DNA of 64,000 bases from Streptomyces sp. NRRL B-24484 (GTDB lineage: Bacteria > Actinomycetota > Actinomycetes > Streptomycetales > Streptomycetaceae): NCBI RefSeq assembly GCF_000717715.1, contig NZ_JOAI01000002.1:1-64000 (forward strand). Reading direction: 5' to 3'. The notes under the pieces are model-generated. The model worked only from the letters and a program-made list of their open reading frames with translations. It did no database searches and was not told the origin of the DNA. Both the position numbers and the translations under genes were made by a program. Below, piece after piece: positions 46,306 through 54,638 of this stretch; position 1 is the stretch's first letter, and every line of letters starts with the position of its first letter.

Positions 46306-47298
46306 GTGACTATGTCCACTCTTGCAGCCCACGCCCCCGGCGCTGCGGGCAGCGGCCTCTCGGACGTCGCGTCGTCCGAGGCCTCGCTCCGCCGCTTCCT
46401 GCACGGCCTGCCCGGCGTCGACCAGGTCGGCCTGGAGGCTCGCGCCGCCACCCTCGGCACCCGTTCGATCAAGACCACGGCGAAGGCGTACGCCATCGAC
46501 CTGGCGATCTCGATGATCGACCTGACCACGCTGGAAGGCGCGGACACGGTCGGCAAGGTGCGCTCGCTCTGCATCAAGGGCCGGAACCCCGACCCGTCCG
46601 ACCCGACGACCCCGCGGGTCGCGGCGATCTGCGTCTATCCGGACATGGTCGCCACCGCCAAGGACGCCCTGCGTGGCACCGACATCCAGGTCGCCTCGGT
46701 GGCCACCGCCTTCCCGGCCGGCCGCGCGGCCCTGCCGGTGAAGCTCGCCGACACCGCGGACGCGGTCGCCGCCGGCGCCGACGAGATCGACATGGTGATC
46801 GACCGCGGCGCCTTCCTGTCCGGCCGCTACCTGGACGTCTTCAACGAGATCACCGCGGTCAAGGAGGCCTGCCGCCGCCCCGACGGCACCTCCGCCCACC
46901 TCAAGGTGATCTTCGAGACCGGCGAGCTGCAGACGTACGACAACGTCCGCCGCGCCTCCTGGCTGGCGATGCTCGCCGGCGCGGACTTCATCAAGACGTC
47001 CACCGGCAAGGTCGCGGTGAACGCCACTCCCCCGGTGACCCTGCTGATGCTGGAGGCGGTCCGCGACTTCCGCGCCGCGACCGGCGTGCAGATCGGCGTG
47101 AAGCCGGCCGGCGGTATCAAGACCACCAAGGACGCGATGAAGTACCTGGTGATGGTCAACGAGACGCTGGGCGACGACTGGCTGTCCCCGCACTGGTTCC
47201 GCTTCGGCGCCTCCAGCCTGCTCAACGACCTGCTGATGCAGCGCCAGAAGCTGACCACCGGACGGTACTCCGGCCCTGACTACGTGACGGTGGACTGA
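46306..47298 (+). CDS. deoC: Deoxyribose-phosphate aldolase
   Basis: 330-residue class I aldolase that cleaves 2-deoxyribose-5-phosphate to acetaldehyde and glyceraldehyde-3-phosphate. KVIFETGELQTYDNVRRAS, the Schiff-base lysine segment GADFIKTSTGKVAVNATP and the phosphate site IGVKPAGGIKTTKDAMKYL are intact. It is of the longer type (with a 60-residue N-terminal extension) common in actinobacteria and animals. GTG 46306 lies six bases after TATGCT, giving a leaderless start; ATG 46312 is in frame. The aldehyde dehydrogenases next door can oxidise its acetaldehyde product. Confidence 0.95.
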   Translation: MTMSTLAAHAPGAAGSGLSDVASSEASLRRFLHGLPGVDQVGLEARAATLGTRSIKTTAKAYAIDLAISMIDLTTLEGADTVGKVRSLCIKGRNPDPSDPTTPRVAAICVYPDMVATAKDALRGTDIQVASVATAFPAGRAALPVKLADTADAVAAGADEIDMVIDRGAFLSGRYLDVFNEITAVKEACRRPDGTSAHLKVIFETGELQTYDNVRRASWLAMLAGADFIKTSTGKVAVNATPPVTLLMLEAVRDFRAATGVQIGVKPAGGIKTTKDAMKYLVMVNETLGDDWLSPHWFRFGASSLLNDLLMQRQKLTTGRYSGPDYVTVD

Positions 47299-47303
47299 GA
47301 CAG

Positions 47304-48791
47304 ATGGCCAAGAACACCAAGAAGACCGACGCGCCCGTGGCGCAGGCCCCCCGCGGCGGCCTGTTCACCTACGCCCCCGCCCCGGAGTCCCCGGCCGCGG
47401 CCGGCGACATCGCGACCTCGTACGGCCACTTCATCGGCGGCGAGTTCGTCGACTCCTCCGGCAGCGAGGCGCTGAAGACCGTCAACCCGGCCACCGAGCA
47501 GGTGCTGGCGGAGTTCGCGCAGGGCACCGGTGAGGACGTCGACCGCGCGGTCGCCGCCGCCCGCAAGGCCTTCACCGACTGGTCGGCGCTGCCGGGCAGC
47601 GAGCGCGCCAAGTACCTGTTCCGGATCGCCCGGATCGTCCAGGAGCGCTCCCGCGAGCTGGCCGTGCTGGAGTCGATCGACAACGGCAAGCCGATCCGTG
47701 AGACCCGCGACTTCGACGTGCCGATGGTCGCCGCGTGGTTCTTCTACTACGCGGGCTGGGCGGACAAGCTGGACTACGCGGGCTACGGCCCCAACCCGAA
47801 GCCGGTCGGCGTCGCCGCCCAGGTCATCCCGTGGAACTTCCCGCTGATGATGCTGGCGTGGAAGATCGCCCCGGCGCTGGCCACCGGCAACACGGTCGTC
47901 CTCAAGCCGGCCGAGACCACCCCGCTGACCGCGCTGCGCTTCGCCGAGATCTGCCGCCAGGCCGGTCTGCCGAAGGGCGTCGTCAACATCGTCACCGGCG
48001 ACGGCCGCACCGGCGCCGCGCTGACCGCCCACCCGGACGTGGACAAGGTCGCCTTCACCGGCTCCACCCCGGTCGGCCGTTCGATCGCCCGCCAGCTCGC
48101 CGGCACCCGCACCAAGCTCTCGCTGGAGCTCGGCGGCAAGGCCGCGAACATCGTCTTCGACGACGCGCCGATCGACCAGGCCGTCGAGGGCATCGTCAAC
48201 GGCATCTTCTTCAACCAGGGCCACGTCTGCTGCGCCGGCTCCCGGCTGCTCGTCCAGGAGTCCGTCCAGGACGAGTTCCTGGAGGCGCTGAAGCGCCGGA
48301 TGTCGACCCTGCGGGTCGGCGACCCGCTGGACAAGAACACCGACATCGGCGCCATCAACTCCTCGGCGCAGCTCGCCCGGATCACCGAGCTGACCGACGC
48401 CGGCGAGGCCGAGGGCGCCGAGCGCTGGTCGCCCTCCTGCGACCTGCCGGGCGCCGGCTACTGGTTCCGCCCGACCCTGTTCACCGGCGTCTCGCAGGCC
48501 CACCGGATCGCCCGCGAGGAGATCTTCGGCCCGGTGCTGTCGGTGCTGACCTTCCGCACCCCCGCCGAGGCGGTCGAGAAGGCCAACAACACCCCGTACG
48601 GCCTCTCCGCCGGCATCTGGACGGAGAAGGGCTCGCGCATCCTGTGGACGGCGAGCCGGCTCAAGGCCGGTGTGGTCTGGGCCAACACCTTCAACAAGTT
48701 CGACCCGGCCTCGCCGTTCGGCGGCTACAAGGAGTCGGGTTACGGCCGCGAGGGTGGCCGGCACGGTCTGGAGGCCTACCTCGATGTCTGA
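47304..48791 (+). CDS. Aldehyde dehydrogenase, catalytic (ALDH16-like first module)
   Basis: 495-residue NAD(P)-dependent ALDH. NAD site VIPWNFPLMMLAWKIAPALATGNT near 175-198, FTGSTPVGRS, the general base in LELGGKAANIV near 274-284, and the catalytic Cys in NQGHVCCAGSR (about residue 309) are present. The C-terminal GGYKESGYGREGG is complete. It starts 5 bp after deoC and overlaps the next, shortened ALDH gene by 8 bp, so all three are one operon. It likely oxidises the acetaldehyde released by DeoC to acetate. Together with its partner it matches the two-part layout of ALDH16. Confidence 0.92.
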   Translation: MAKNTKKTDAPVAQAPRGGLFTYAPAPESPAAAGDIATSYGHFIGGEFVDSSGSEALKTVNPATEQVLAEFAQGTGEDVDRAVAAARKAFTDWSALPGSERAKYLFRIARIVQERSRELAVLESIDNGKPIRETRDFDVPMVAAWFFYYAGWADKLDYAGYGPNPKPVGVAAQVIPWNFPLMMLAWKIAPALATGNTVVLKPAETTPLTALRFAEICRQAGLPKGVVNIVTGDGRTGAALTAHPDVDKVAFTGSTPVGRSIARQLAGTRTKLSLELGGKAANIVFDDAPIDQAVEGIVNGIFFNQGHVCCAGSRLLVQESVQDEFLEALKRRMSTLRVGDPLDKNTDIGAINSSAQLARITELTDAGEAEGAERWSPSCDLPGAGYWFRPTLFTGVSQAHRIAREEIFGPVLSVLTFRTPAEAVEKANNTPYGLSAGIWTEKGSRILWTASRLKAGVVWANTFNKFDPASPFGGYKESGYGREGGRHGLEAYLDV

Positions 48792-49686
48792 CACGACCCT
48801 GCGTCTTGACGTCCTCAAGACCTACAAGCTGTACGTCGGCGGGAAGTTCCCGCGGTCCGAGAGCGGGCGGGTGTACGAGGTGACCGACTCCAAGGGCCAG
48901 TGGCTCGCCAACGCCCCGCTCGGCACCCGCAAGGACACCCGGGACGCCGTCGTGGCCGCGCGCGCCGCGGTCAAGGGCTGGTCCGGCACCACCGCGTACA
49001 ACCGCGGCCAGGTGCTGTACCGGGTCGCCGAGATGCTGCAGGGCCGCCGCGAGCAGTTCGCCGTCGAGGTGGCCGCCGCCGAGGGCCTGGGCGTCAAGAA
49101 GGCCGCCTCGCTGGTGGACGCCGCGATCGACCGCTGGGTCTGGTACGCGGGCTGGACGGACAAGGTCGCCCAGGTCGCCGGCAACGCCAACCCGGTCGCC
49201 GGGCCGTACTTCAACCTGTCGACGCCCGAACCGAGCGGCGTGGTCGGTGTGCTGGCGCCGCAGGCCGGCCACGGCTTCTCCTTCCTCGGCCTGGTGTCGG
49301 TGATCGCCCCGGTGATCGCCACCGGCAACACCGCCGTGGTCGCCGCCGCTGCCGACGCGCCGCTGCCGGCGCTGTCGCTGGGCGAGGTGCTCGCCACCTC
49401 CGACCTGCCCGGCGGTGTGGTCAACGTGCTGTCCGGCCGCACGGCCGACATCGCCCCCACGCTGGCGTCCCACCAGGACGTCAACGGTCTCGACCTGACC
49501 GGCGCGGTGCACCAGGACGGTCCGGGCTCGCCCGCCGCCCTGGAGGCCGCCGCCGCCGAGACCCTCAAGCGCGTCCTGCGGCCGGCCGCCGACCCGGCCG
49601 CCGCGGACTGGACGGAGGCGCCGGGCACCAAGCGGCTGACCTCCTTCCTGGAGACCAAGACGGTCTGGCACCCGATGGGCATCTGA
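48784..49686 (+). CDS. Truncated aldehyde-dehydrogenase-like protein without catalytic cysteine (ALDH16-like second module)
   Basis: 300 residues, compared with about 490 for a complete ALDH. It keeps the N-terminal NAD-binding-type half: YKLYVGGKFPRSESGRVYEV at the start, DRWVWYAGWTDKVAQ near 117-131, and GVVGVLAPQAGHGFSFLGLVSVIAPVIATGNTAVV near 152-186, where the usual PWN motif reads APQ. The catalytic domain with Cys and the EIFGP loop is missing, and the sequence ends in TKTVWHPMGI. No frameshift or stop suggests decay, and the family architecture is coherent, so it is probably a genuine pseudo-enzyme subunit coupled to the upstream ALDH. Confidence 0.85.
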   Translation: MSDTTLRLDVLKTYKLYVGGKFPRSESGRVYEVTDSKGQWLANAPLGTRKDTRDAVVAARAAVKGWSGTTAYNRGQVLYRVAEMLQGRREQFAVEVAAAEGLGVKKAASLVDAAIDRWVWYAGWTDKVAQVAGNANPVAGPYFNLSTPEPSGVVGVLAPQAGHGFSFLGLVSVIAPVIATGNTAVVAAAADAPLPALSLGEVLATSDLPGGVVNVLSGRTADIAPTLASHQDVNGLDLTGAVHQDGPGSPAALEAAAAETLKRVLRPAADPAAADWTEAPGTKRLTSFLETKTVWHPMGI

Positions 49687-49697
49687 CCACCGGGCCG

Positions 49698-49753
49698 CGA
49701 CGAAAGTGGGACCCGCACCCTCCCGACCGGGGGTGCGGGTCCCACTTTCGTCG
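49698..49753. terminator. Long perfect hairpin terminator of the deoC operon
   Basis: A perfect 23-bp stem (49698-49720 with 49731-49753) with a 10-base loop, 11 bp after the stop codon. It lies between two same-strand genes and ends with the deoC-ALDH-ALDH unit. Confidence 0.85.
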
Positions 49754-49837
49754 TTGCGGGTTCCGGCCGGTCGGCGGGCAACCTGCCGACCCCCTCCACG
49801 AGTCCAACCGGGCAGGAACGACCGGAAGGACGAAACG

Positions 49838-50245
49838 ATGTGGGAGTTGGCCGCCGACCTGGCGGTTCTGTTCGGGGACGGGCCGCTGCGGGCGCTGCGC
49901 GCACGGCGGGCCCGCCGGCGGCTGCTGGCCGGGCTGCCGACCCGCATCCCGTGCTCGGTGCGCTCGGAGCGCCCGGGCTGGCCGGCCGCGTTCGAGAGCG
50001 GGAGCCTGCTGGTCACGCCGGGCCGGCCCACCGCCGCCTTCGGCTCCCGCCGGCACCCGTGGCTGGAGTTCGGGCTCGGCGGTGAGCACCGCGACCCGGC
50101 GCCGGAGGACCGCTTCGGCCCCGACCGGCCGGCCACCGGCTACCTGCCGCCGGACGGCGGCGCGGCGGTGTTCGTCCAGGTGCACAGCCGCTACCTGGTG
50201 ACCACCCGGCTCGCGCTGGGCGGCCCGGTGGACGGGACGGTCTGA
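49838..50245 (+). CDS. Conserved hypothetical protein (faintly DUF2550-like)
   Basis: 135 residues. An N-terminal helix with a basic stretch ([15 protein letters not shown]) precedes a beta-rich domain: PCSVRSERPGWPAAFESGSLLVTPGRPTAAFGSRRHPWLEF. The strand pattern faintly resembles DUF2550 proteins, but the membrane segment of that family is absent. The end, VFVQVHSRYLVTTRLALGG, is hydrophobic strand. GGAAGGA seven bases before ATG 49838 is a good ribosome binding site. It stands alone between two terminator-like regions. Function unknown. Confidence 0.65.
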   Translation: MWELAADLAVLFGDGPLRALRARRARRRLLAGLPTRIPCSVRSERPGWPAAFESGSLLVTPGRPTAAFGSRRHPWLEFGLGGEHRDPAPEDRFGPDRPATGYLPPDGGAAVFVQVHSRYLVTTRLALGGPVDGTV

Positions 50246-50336
50246 CGGGCGCACCGCCCGGCGGTCCGTGTGAGATTGGCCCGGGGACGTCCCGGCGGTA
50301 CCGGTGAACGCCGGTGATGCGTCAGACTGGTGTCCC

Positions 50337-50981
50337 GTGAGTGACACCCCGCTGAACCCGGCGCCGACCCAGCGCGCCCGCGTCATCCTGCTGTCGGGAC
50401 CCTCCGGATCGGGGAAGTCCTCCCTCGCCGAGCGCACCGGCCTGCCCGTGCTCCAGCTCGACGACTTCTACAAGGACGGCGACGACCCGACGCTGCCGCA
50501 GCTGCCGGACGACGGCGGCACGGACTGGGACTCGCCGGCCTCCTGGCACGCCGAGCAGGCGCTGGCGGTGATCCGGGCGCTGGTCGAGGACGGCCGCGCG
50601 GACGTCCCGGTGTACTCGATCCCGGACAACGGCCGGGTCGGGGTGCGCCCGTTCGCGCTCGACGGCGCCGCCGCGTTCGTCGCGGAGGGGATCTTCGCCG
50701 CCGAGCTGGTCGGCCGCTGCGGGGCGGAGGGGCTGCTCGGCGACGCGCTGTGCCTGCGCAACCGCCCGTCCACCACGGCCTGGCGGCGCTTCCGCCGGGA
50801 CGTCCGCGAGGGCCGCAAGTCGGTGCCCTACCTGCTGCGCCGCGGCTGGCGGCTGATGCGTGCCGAGCGCGGCATCGTGTCCCGCCAGACCGCCCTCGGC
50901 GCGCACGCCTGCGCCGGCCCGGAGGCCGAGCGGCGGGTGCGCGCGGTGGCGGACGCCCGACCGGTCCGCGTCGCGGCCTGA
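50337..50981 (+). CDS. Uridine kinase-like nucleoside kinase
   Basis: 214-residue P-loop kinase. Walker A GPSGSGKSSLAERTGLPVLQLDDFYKD near 20-46 resembles uridine/cytidine kinases, including the DDFY element that binds the nucleoside. DWDSPASWH near 63-71 and the basic lid helix RRFRRDVREGRKSVPYLLRRGWRL follow. It probably phosphorylates uridine/cytidine, which agrees with the cdd-deoA salvage genes nearby, but specificity is inferred. GTG 50337 lies eight bases after CAGACT; the longer frame from 50304 lacks a ribosome binding site. A hairpin terminator follows. Confidence 0.82.
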   Translation: MSDTPLNPAPTQRARVILLSGPSGSGKSSLAERTGLPVLQLDDFYKDGDDPTLPQLPDDGGTDWDSPASWHAEQALAVIRALVEDGRADVPVYSIPDNGRVGVRPFALDGAAAFVAEGIFAAELVGRCGAEGLLGDALCLRNRPSTTAWRRFRRDVREGRKSVPYLLRRGWRLMRAERGIVSRQTALGAHACAGPEAERRVRAVADARPVRVAA

Positions 50982-51055
50982 GCCACGGCCCCGAGGGCCC
51001 CGGGCGGCCCGCACGGCCCCCGGACCGCTCACGCGCCCTCCCGTACGACGACGCA

Positions 51056-51092
51056 CAGGAGCCCGGTGCCTCTCCCCGGCACCGGGCTCCTG
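51056..51092. terminator. Hairpin terminator between uridine kinase and sigQ
   Basis: A perfect 15-bp stem (51056-51070 with 51078-51092), loop TCTCCCC, in the convergent gap. Confidence 0.75.
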
Positions 51093-51203
51093 CTGTTGCG
51101 GGTCCGCGGGCTTCCCCCGTTGGCGGCCACTCCCCCGAGTAGGCCGTCGCGCTTCCGCGTCCCCTTCACCCGTCCCCCGACGGGAGTCCTGTGGTGGCCG
51201 CGG

Positions 51204-52148
51204 TCAGGCGACCAGCTCGCCGAAGGCGTGCGCGGTGTCGCCCGTCCGGTTGAGCTGCTCGTCGTCGCGCAGCCGGCGCAGCGCGCGCCAGATGCTGCTC
51301 TTGACGGTGCCGACGCTGATGCCGAGGATGTCGGCGATCTCCGGGTCGGTACGGCCCTCGTAGTAGCGGAGCACCAGCATGGTGCGCTGGTTCTCCGGCA
51401 GCTTGGCCAGCGCCTGCCAGAGCACGGCGCGCAGCTCGGTGCCGCCCATCGCGTCGGTGTCGCCGGCCGTCTCCGGCAGCTCCTCGGTCGGGTACTCGTT
51501 GACCTTGCGGCGCCGCCAGGCGGAGATGTGCAGGTTGGTCATGGTGCGGCGGAGGTAGCCCCCGACCGCGGCCTTGTCGGTGATCCGGTCCCAGGCGCGG
51601 TAGGTGCTGAAGAGCGCGCTCTGCAGCAGGTCCTCGGCCTCGTAGCGGTCACCGGTGAGGTGGTACGCGGTGGCGTACAGGGAGGCGCGGCGCTCGCGCA
51701 CGTACGCGGTGAACTCTGCGATGCGGTCCGCCGCCTCGGTCGAGCACTCCCCCTGCGCGCCTCCCTGTCGACCGTCCTCGGCACCTGCTGCCGCGGGGGT
51801 GAGCCGCAGCAGTGTGGTGCCTGCGGCCTGGCGGGCGTCCGGCTCCCCCGAGCCGGTGCCGCGCAGGCCTTCCCCCGTCGGGATGGCCCGACCCTGACCC
51901 ACCGGGAGGATCCCCCGGAGCGTCATGGTCGAGCTGCTGTCGGCCGCACTCCCCCTGTGGCCGATCCCATACAGCTCCCCCACGTGCCCGCCGCCGCTGG
52001 GGCGGTGGGCTCCGGTGCGGTGTGCGCACCCCCGTACGATCACGGCACCGGAAGCCTCGTCGGTCCGCACCTCGTACCTGGTCCGCGGGTTGGCGGTCGA
52101 ACGCGCTGCGCGGACGGCCGCGTTGCGGGTCAGAAGCGTTGCGTTCAT
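51204..52148 (-). CDS. sigQ: SigQ-type RNA polymerase sigma factor (ECF/SigE-like)
   Basis: Up to 314 residues. Sigma region 2 (about 155-215: LYATAYHLTGDRYEAEDLLQSALF, STYRAWDRI) and region 4 (about 250-300: LPENQRTMLVLRYYEGRTDPEIADILGISVGTVKSSI) are complete. Regions 1 and 3 are missing, as in ECF factors. The first 140 residues are low-complexity, and the true start may be internal, for example ATG 51924-51926. The gene is divergent from afsQ1, as in S. coelicolor where SigQ acts with AfsQ1/Q2. A GTCAC-N6-GTCAC site upstream suggests direct activation by AfsQ1. Confidence 0.88.
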   Translation of the reverse strand: MNATLLTRNAAVRAARSTANPRTRYEVRTDEASGAVIVRGCAHRTGAHRPSGGGHVGELYGIGHRGSAADSSSTMTLRGILPVGQGRAIPTGEGLRGTGSGEPDARQAAGTTLLRLTPAAAGAEDGRQGGAQGECSTEAADRIAEFTAYVRERRASLYATAYHLTGDRYEAEDLLQSALFSTYRAWDRITDKAAVGGYLRRTMTNLHISAWRRRKVNEYPTEELPETAGDTDAMGGTELRAVLWQALAKLPENQRTMLVLRYYEGRTDPEIADILGISVGTVKSSIWRALRRLRDDEQLNRTGDTAHAFGELVA

Positions 52149-52417
52149 CGTGCGCCCCCATGGTCGGTACGTGCGGTTCCCCGTCGCCGTTCCCTCCGGT
52201 TCTCACCCGGTCGTTCCCGGCGACAAGGAAAATCCTGCCCGCCCGTCGTCATGGCGGTGTCCGCCGACTGTCACAGGGCTGTCACAGCGCCCGGGGCGTC
52301 CGGGCGCACTGCTGTCACATCCGCCCGGACGCCCGAACCGGCGCCTCCGGTTCCCGCGACCGTTCAGCAACCACCCGGGTGGGTGATCTGTGGCCGTGGG
52401 TGGGCCAGAATGAGCCC
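52149..52417. promoter_or_regulatory. Divergent sigQ-afsQ1 promoter region
   Basis: This 269-bp gap contains the AfsQ1 site at 52270-52285, a further GTCAC at 52314-52318 and a CAGAAT -10 at 52406-52411, six bases before the afsQ1 GTG. No gene is evident. Confidence 0.65.
52270..52285 (+). promoter_or_regulatory. AfsQ1 binding site (GTCAC-N6-GTCAC)
   Basis: GTCACAGGGCTGTCAC is an exact direct repeat with 6-bp spacing, matching the published AfsQ1 consensus GTnAC-N6-GTnAC. It lies 122 bp from sigQ and 132 bp from afsQ1, placed to control both. Confidence 0.75.
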
Positions 52418-53098
52418 GTGCCTTTCCTGCTTCTGATCGAGGACGACGACGCCATCCGGACAGGCCTCGAACTCGCCCTCACCCGCCAGGGCCACCGTGT
52501 GGCCGCCGCGTCCTCCGGCGAGGACGGCCTGAAGCTGTTCAAGGAGCAGCGTCCGGACCTCATCGTCCTGGACGTCATGCTGCCCGGCATCGACGGCTTC
52601 GAGGTGTGCCGTCGCATCCGCCGGACCGACCAGCTGCCGATCATCCTGCTCACCGCGCGCTCCGACGACATCGACGTGGTGGTGGGCCTGGAGTCCGGTG
52701 CCGACGACTACGTCGTCAAGCCGGTGCAGCCGCGCGTCCTGGACGCGCGGATCCGGGCCGTGCTGCGCCGTGGCGAACGGGAGAGTTCGGACTCCTCCAC
52801 CTACGGCAGCCTGGTCATCGACCGCTCGGCGATGACCGTCACCAAGGACGGGCTGGACCTGCAGCTCACCCCGACCGAGCTCCGGCTGCTGCTGGAGCTG
52901 AGCCGCCGGCCCGGCCAGGCGCTCTCCCGGCAGCAGTTGCTGCGGCTGGTGTGGGAGCACGACTACCTGGGCGACTCCCGGCTCGTGGACGCCTGCGTGC
53001 AGCGGCTGCGGGCCAAGGTCGAGGACGTGCCGTCCGCGCCGACGCTGATCCGCACCGTGCGCGGGGTCGGCTACCGGCTCGATCCGCCCCTGCAGTGA
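52418..53098 (+). CDS. afsQ1: AfsQ1 response regulator
   Basis: 226-residue OmpR-family regulator of antibiotic production and nitrogen-related genes in Streptomyces. The receiver has LLLIEDDDAIRTGLELALTR, phosphoacceptor Asp52 in LIVLDVMLPGIDGFEVC, and a KPVQ motif near 102. The winged helix ends TLIRTVRGVGYRLDPPLQ. The sequence is close to S. coelicolor AfsQ1 as I recall it. GTG 52418-52420 lies six bases after CAGAAT, so the message is probably leaderless. The kinase gene follows 52 bp later on the same strand. Confidence 0.95.
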   Translation: MPFLLLIEDDDAIRTGLELALTRQGHRVAAASSGEDGLKLFKEQRPDLIVLDVMLPGIDGFEVCRRIRRTDQLPIILLTARSDDIDVVVGLESGADDYVVKPVQPRVLDARIRAVLRRGERESSDSSTYGSLVIDRSAMTVTKDGLDLQLTPTELRLLLELSRRPGQALSRQQLLRLVWEHDYLGDSRLVDACVQRLRAKVEDVPSAPTLIRTVRGVGYRLDPPLQ

Positions 53099-53150
53099 CC
53101 GTCGGCCGCCGCGGCCGCCCGCCTGTTCCCGTTCCCGTCTGTGAGACCTG

Positions 53151-54638
53151 TTGACTGACGCCCATACCCCGCCGCGCCGCCGCCGTCCCTGGCGGCGGCT
53201 GCGCTCGCTCCGGGTCCGCCTGATCGCGGTGTTCGCCGCGGTCGCGCTGATCACCGCGGTGTCGGCGTCCGGCATCGCCTACTGGCTGAACCGCGACGCC
53301 GTCCTCAAGCGCGCCCAGGACACGGCACTGAACGACTTCCGGGTCTCGCTGACCCGGAACGTCTCCGACCTGCCGGTGGACTCCACCTGCCCCGAACTCG
53401 CCTACCTGGCACAGCAGGTGGCCTCGTCCGGGCTCAACTACGACGTGGTGGTGACCGACCCGGCGAAGCCCGAGTGCGCGGTCTCCACCGACCCGTCGCG
53501 GTTCACCCTGCACGACGTGCCGCAGTCGCTGCAGCGGGCGGTGGCCGCCGAGCGCGAGGTGGGGGCGGGCAACCCGTACCCGTACCACCTGTACTGGCAG
53601 CGGGTGAACCTGGGGAACCGGCCGTTCCTGGTCGGCGGCACGAGGGTGGTGCCCACCGGTCCGACGGCGTACATGTTCAAGTCGCTGGAGGACGAGCGGG
53701 CCGATCTCAACACGCTGGGCTGGTCGTTGGCGATCGCCACGCTGCTGGCGCTGATCGGCTCGGCGCTGCTGGCGCAGGCCGCCTCCTCGACCGTGCTGCG
53801 GCCGGTGCGCCGGCTCGGCGAGGCCGCCCGGCGGCTCGGCGAGGGCAAGCTGGACACCCGGCTGGAGGTCGAGGGCGGCGACGAACTCGCGGACCTCGCC
53901 CGGACGTTCAACCGGACCGCGGAGTCGCTCTCGCACCAGGTCGAGGAGTTGAGCGCCCGCGAGGCGCAGAGCCGCCGCTTCGTGGCCGACATGTCGCACG
54001 AACTGCGCACCCCGCTCACCGCGATGACCGCCGTCACCGACATCCTGGAGGACGAGGCGGACTCGCTGGACCCGATGATCGAGCCCGCGGTGCGGCTGGT
54101 GGTCAGCGAGACGCGGCGGCTGTCAGACCTGGTGGAGAACCTCATGGAGGTGACCCGCTTCGACGCCGGCACCGCCAAGCTGGTCGCCGACGAGGTGGAC
54201 ATAGCCGACCTGATCATGTCCTGCATCGACGGCCGGGCCTGGTACGACGCCGTCGAGGTGGACGCGCCGCGCGGCATCCGGCTGATGGCCGACCCGCGCC
54301 GCCTGGACGTCGTCTTCGCGAACCTGATCGGCAACGCCCTCAAGCACGGCGGCTCGCCCGTCCGGGTGGCCGTCCGGCAGGAGGGCGACGACGTGGTCGT
54401 CGAGGTCCGCGACAGCGGGCCGGGCATCCCCGAAGAGGTGCTGCCGCACGTCTTCGACCGCTTCTACAAGGCCGACAAGGGGCGGGCCCGCTCCGAGGGC
54501 AGCGGCCTCGGGCTGTCCATCGCGATGGCCAACGCACAGATCCACGGCGGCACCATCACGGCCGCCAACGGGGAGAGCGGGGCGGTCTTCACCCTGACCC
54601 TGCCGCACACCCCGCCCAGTCTGGAGGACGCACAGTGA
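53151..54638 (+). CDS. afsQ2: AfsQ2 sensor histidine kinase
   Basis: 495-residue membrane kinase partner of AfsQ1. After a basic N-terminus, membrane segments at about 23-45 and 191-212 flank an extracellular sensor with two cysteines (about 80 and 109, possibly a disulfide). HAMP, H-box ADMSHELRTPLTAM (His near 283), N-box LIGNALKHGG, G-boxes RDSGPGIPEEV and GSGLGLSIAMANAQIHGG follow. The only plausible start is TTG 53151-53153, with weak ribosome binding. The stop overlaps the next gene (GTGA), so the three genes form one operon. Confidence 0.94.
   Translation: MTDAHTPPRRRRPWRRLRSLRVRLIAVFAAVALITAVSASGIAYWLNRDAVLKRAQDTALNDFRVSLTRNVSDLPVDSTCPELAYLAQQVASSGLNYDVVVTDPAKPECAVSTDPSRFTLHDVPQSLQRAVAAEREVGAGNPYPYHLYWQRVNLGNRPFLVGGTRVVPTGPTAYMFKSLEDERADLNTLGWSLAIATLLALIGSALLAQAASSTVLRPVRRLGEAARRLGEGKLDTRLEVEGGDELADLARTFNRTAESLSHQVEELSAREAQSRRFVADMSHELRTPLTAMTAVTDILEDEADSLDPMIEPAVRLVVSETRRLSDLVENLMEVTRFDAGTAKLVADEVDIADLIMSCIDGRAWYDAVEVDAPRGIRLMADPRRLDVVFANLIGNALKHGGSPVRVAVRQEGDDVVVEVRDSGPGIPEEVLPHVFDRFYKADKGRARSEGSGLGLSIAMANAQIHGGTITAANGESGAVFTLTLPHTPPSLEDAQ

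Noticed and set aside
48784..49686. Short ALDH gene as a pseudogene
   Set aside because: It has an intact frame, coupled start and coherent ending, and the two-part layout fits ALDH16; truncation by decay would not give such a clean C-terminus.
52314..52318. Second AfsQ1 site at the lone GTCAC
   Set aside because: It lacks a partner GTnAC at 6-bp spacing, so only the 52270 site is called.
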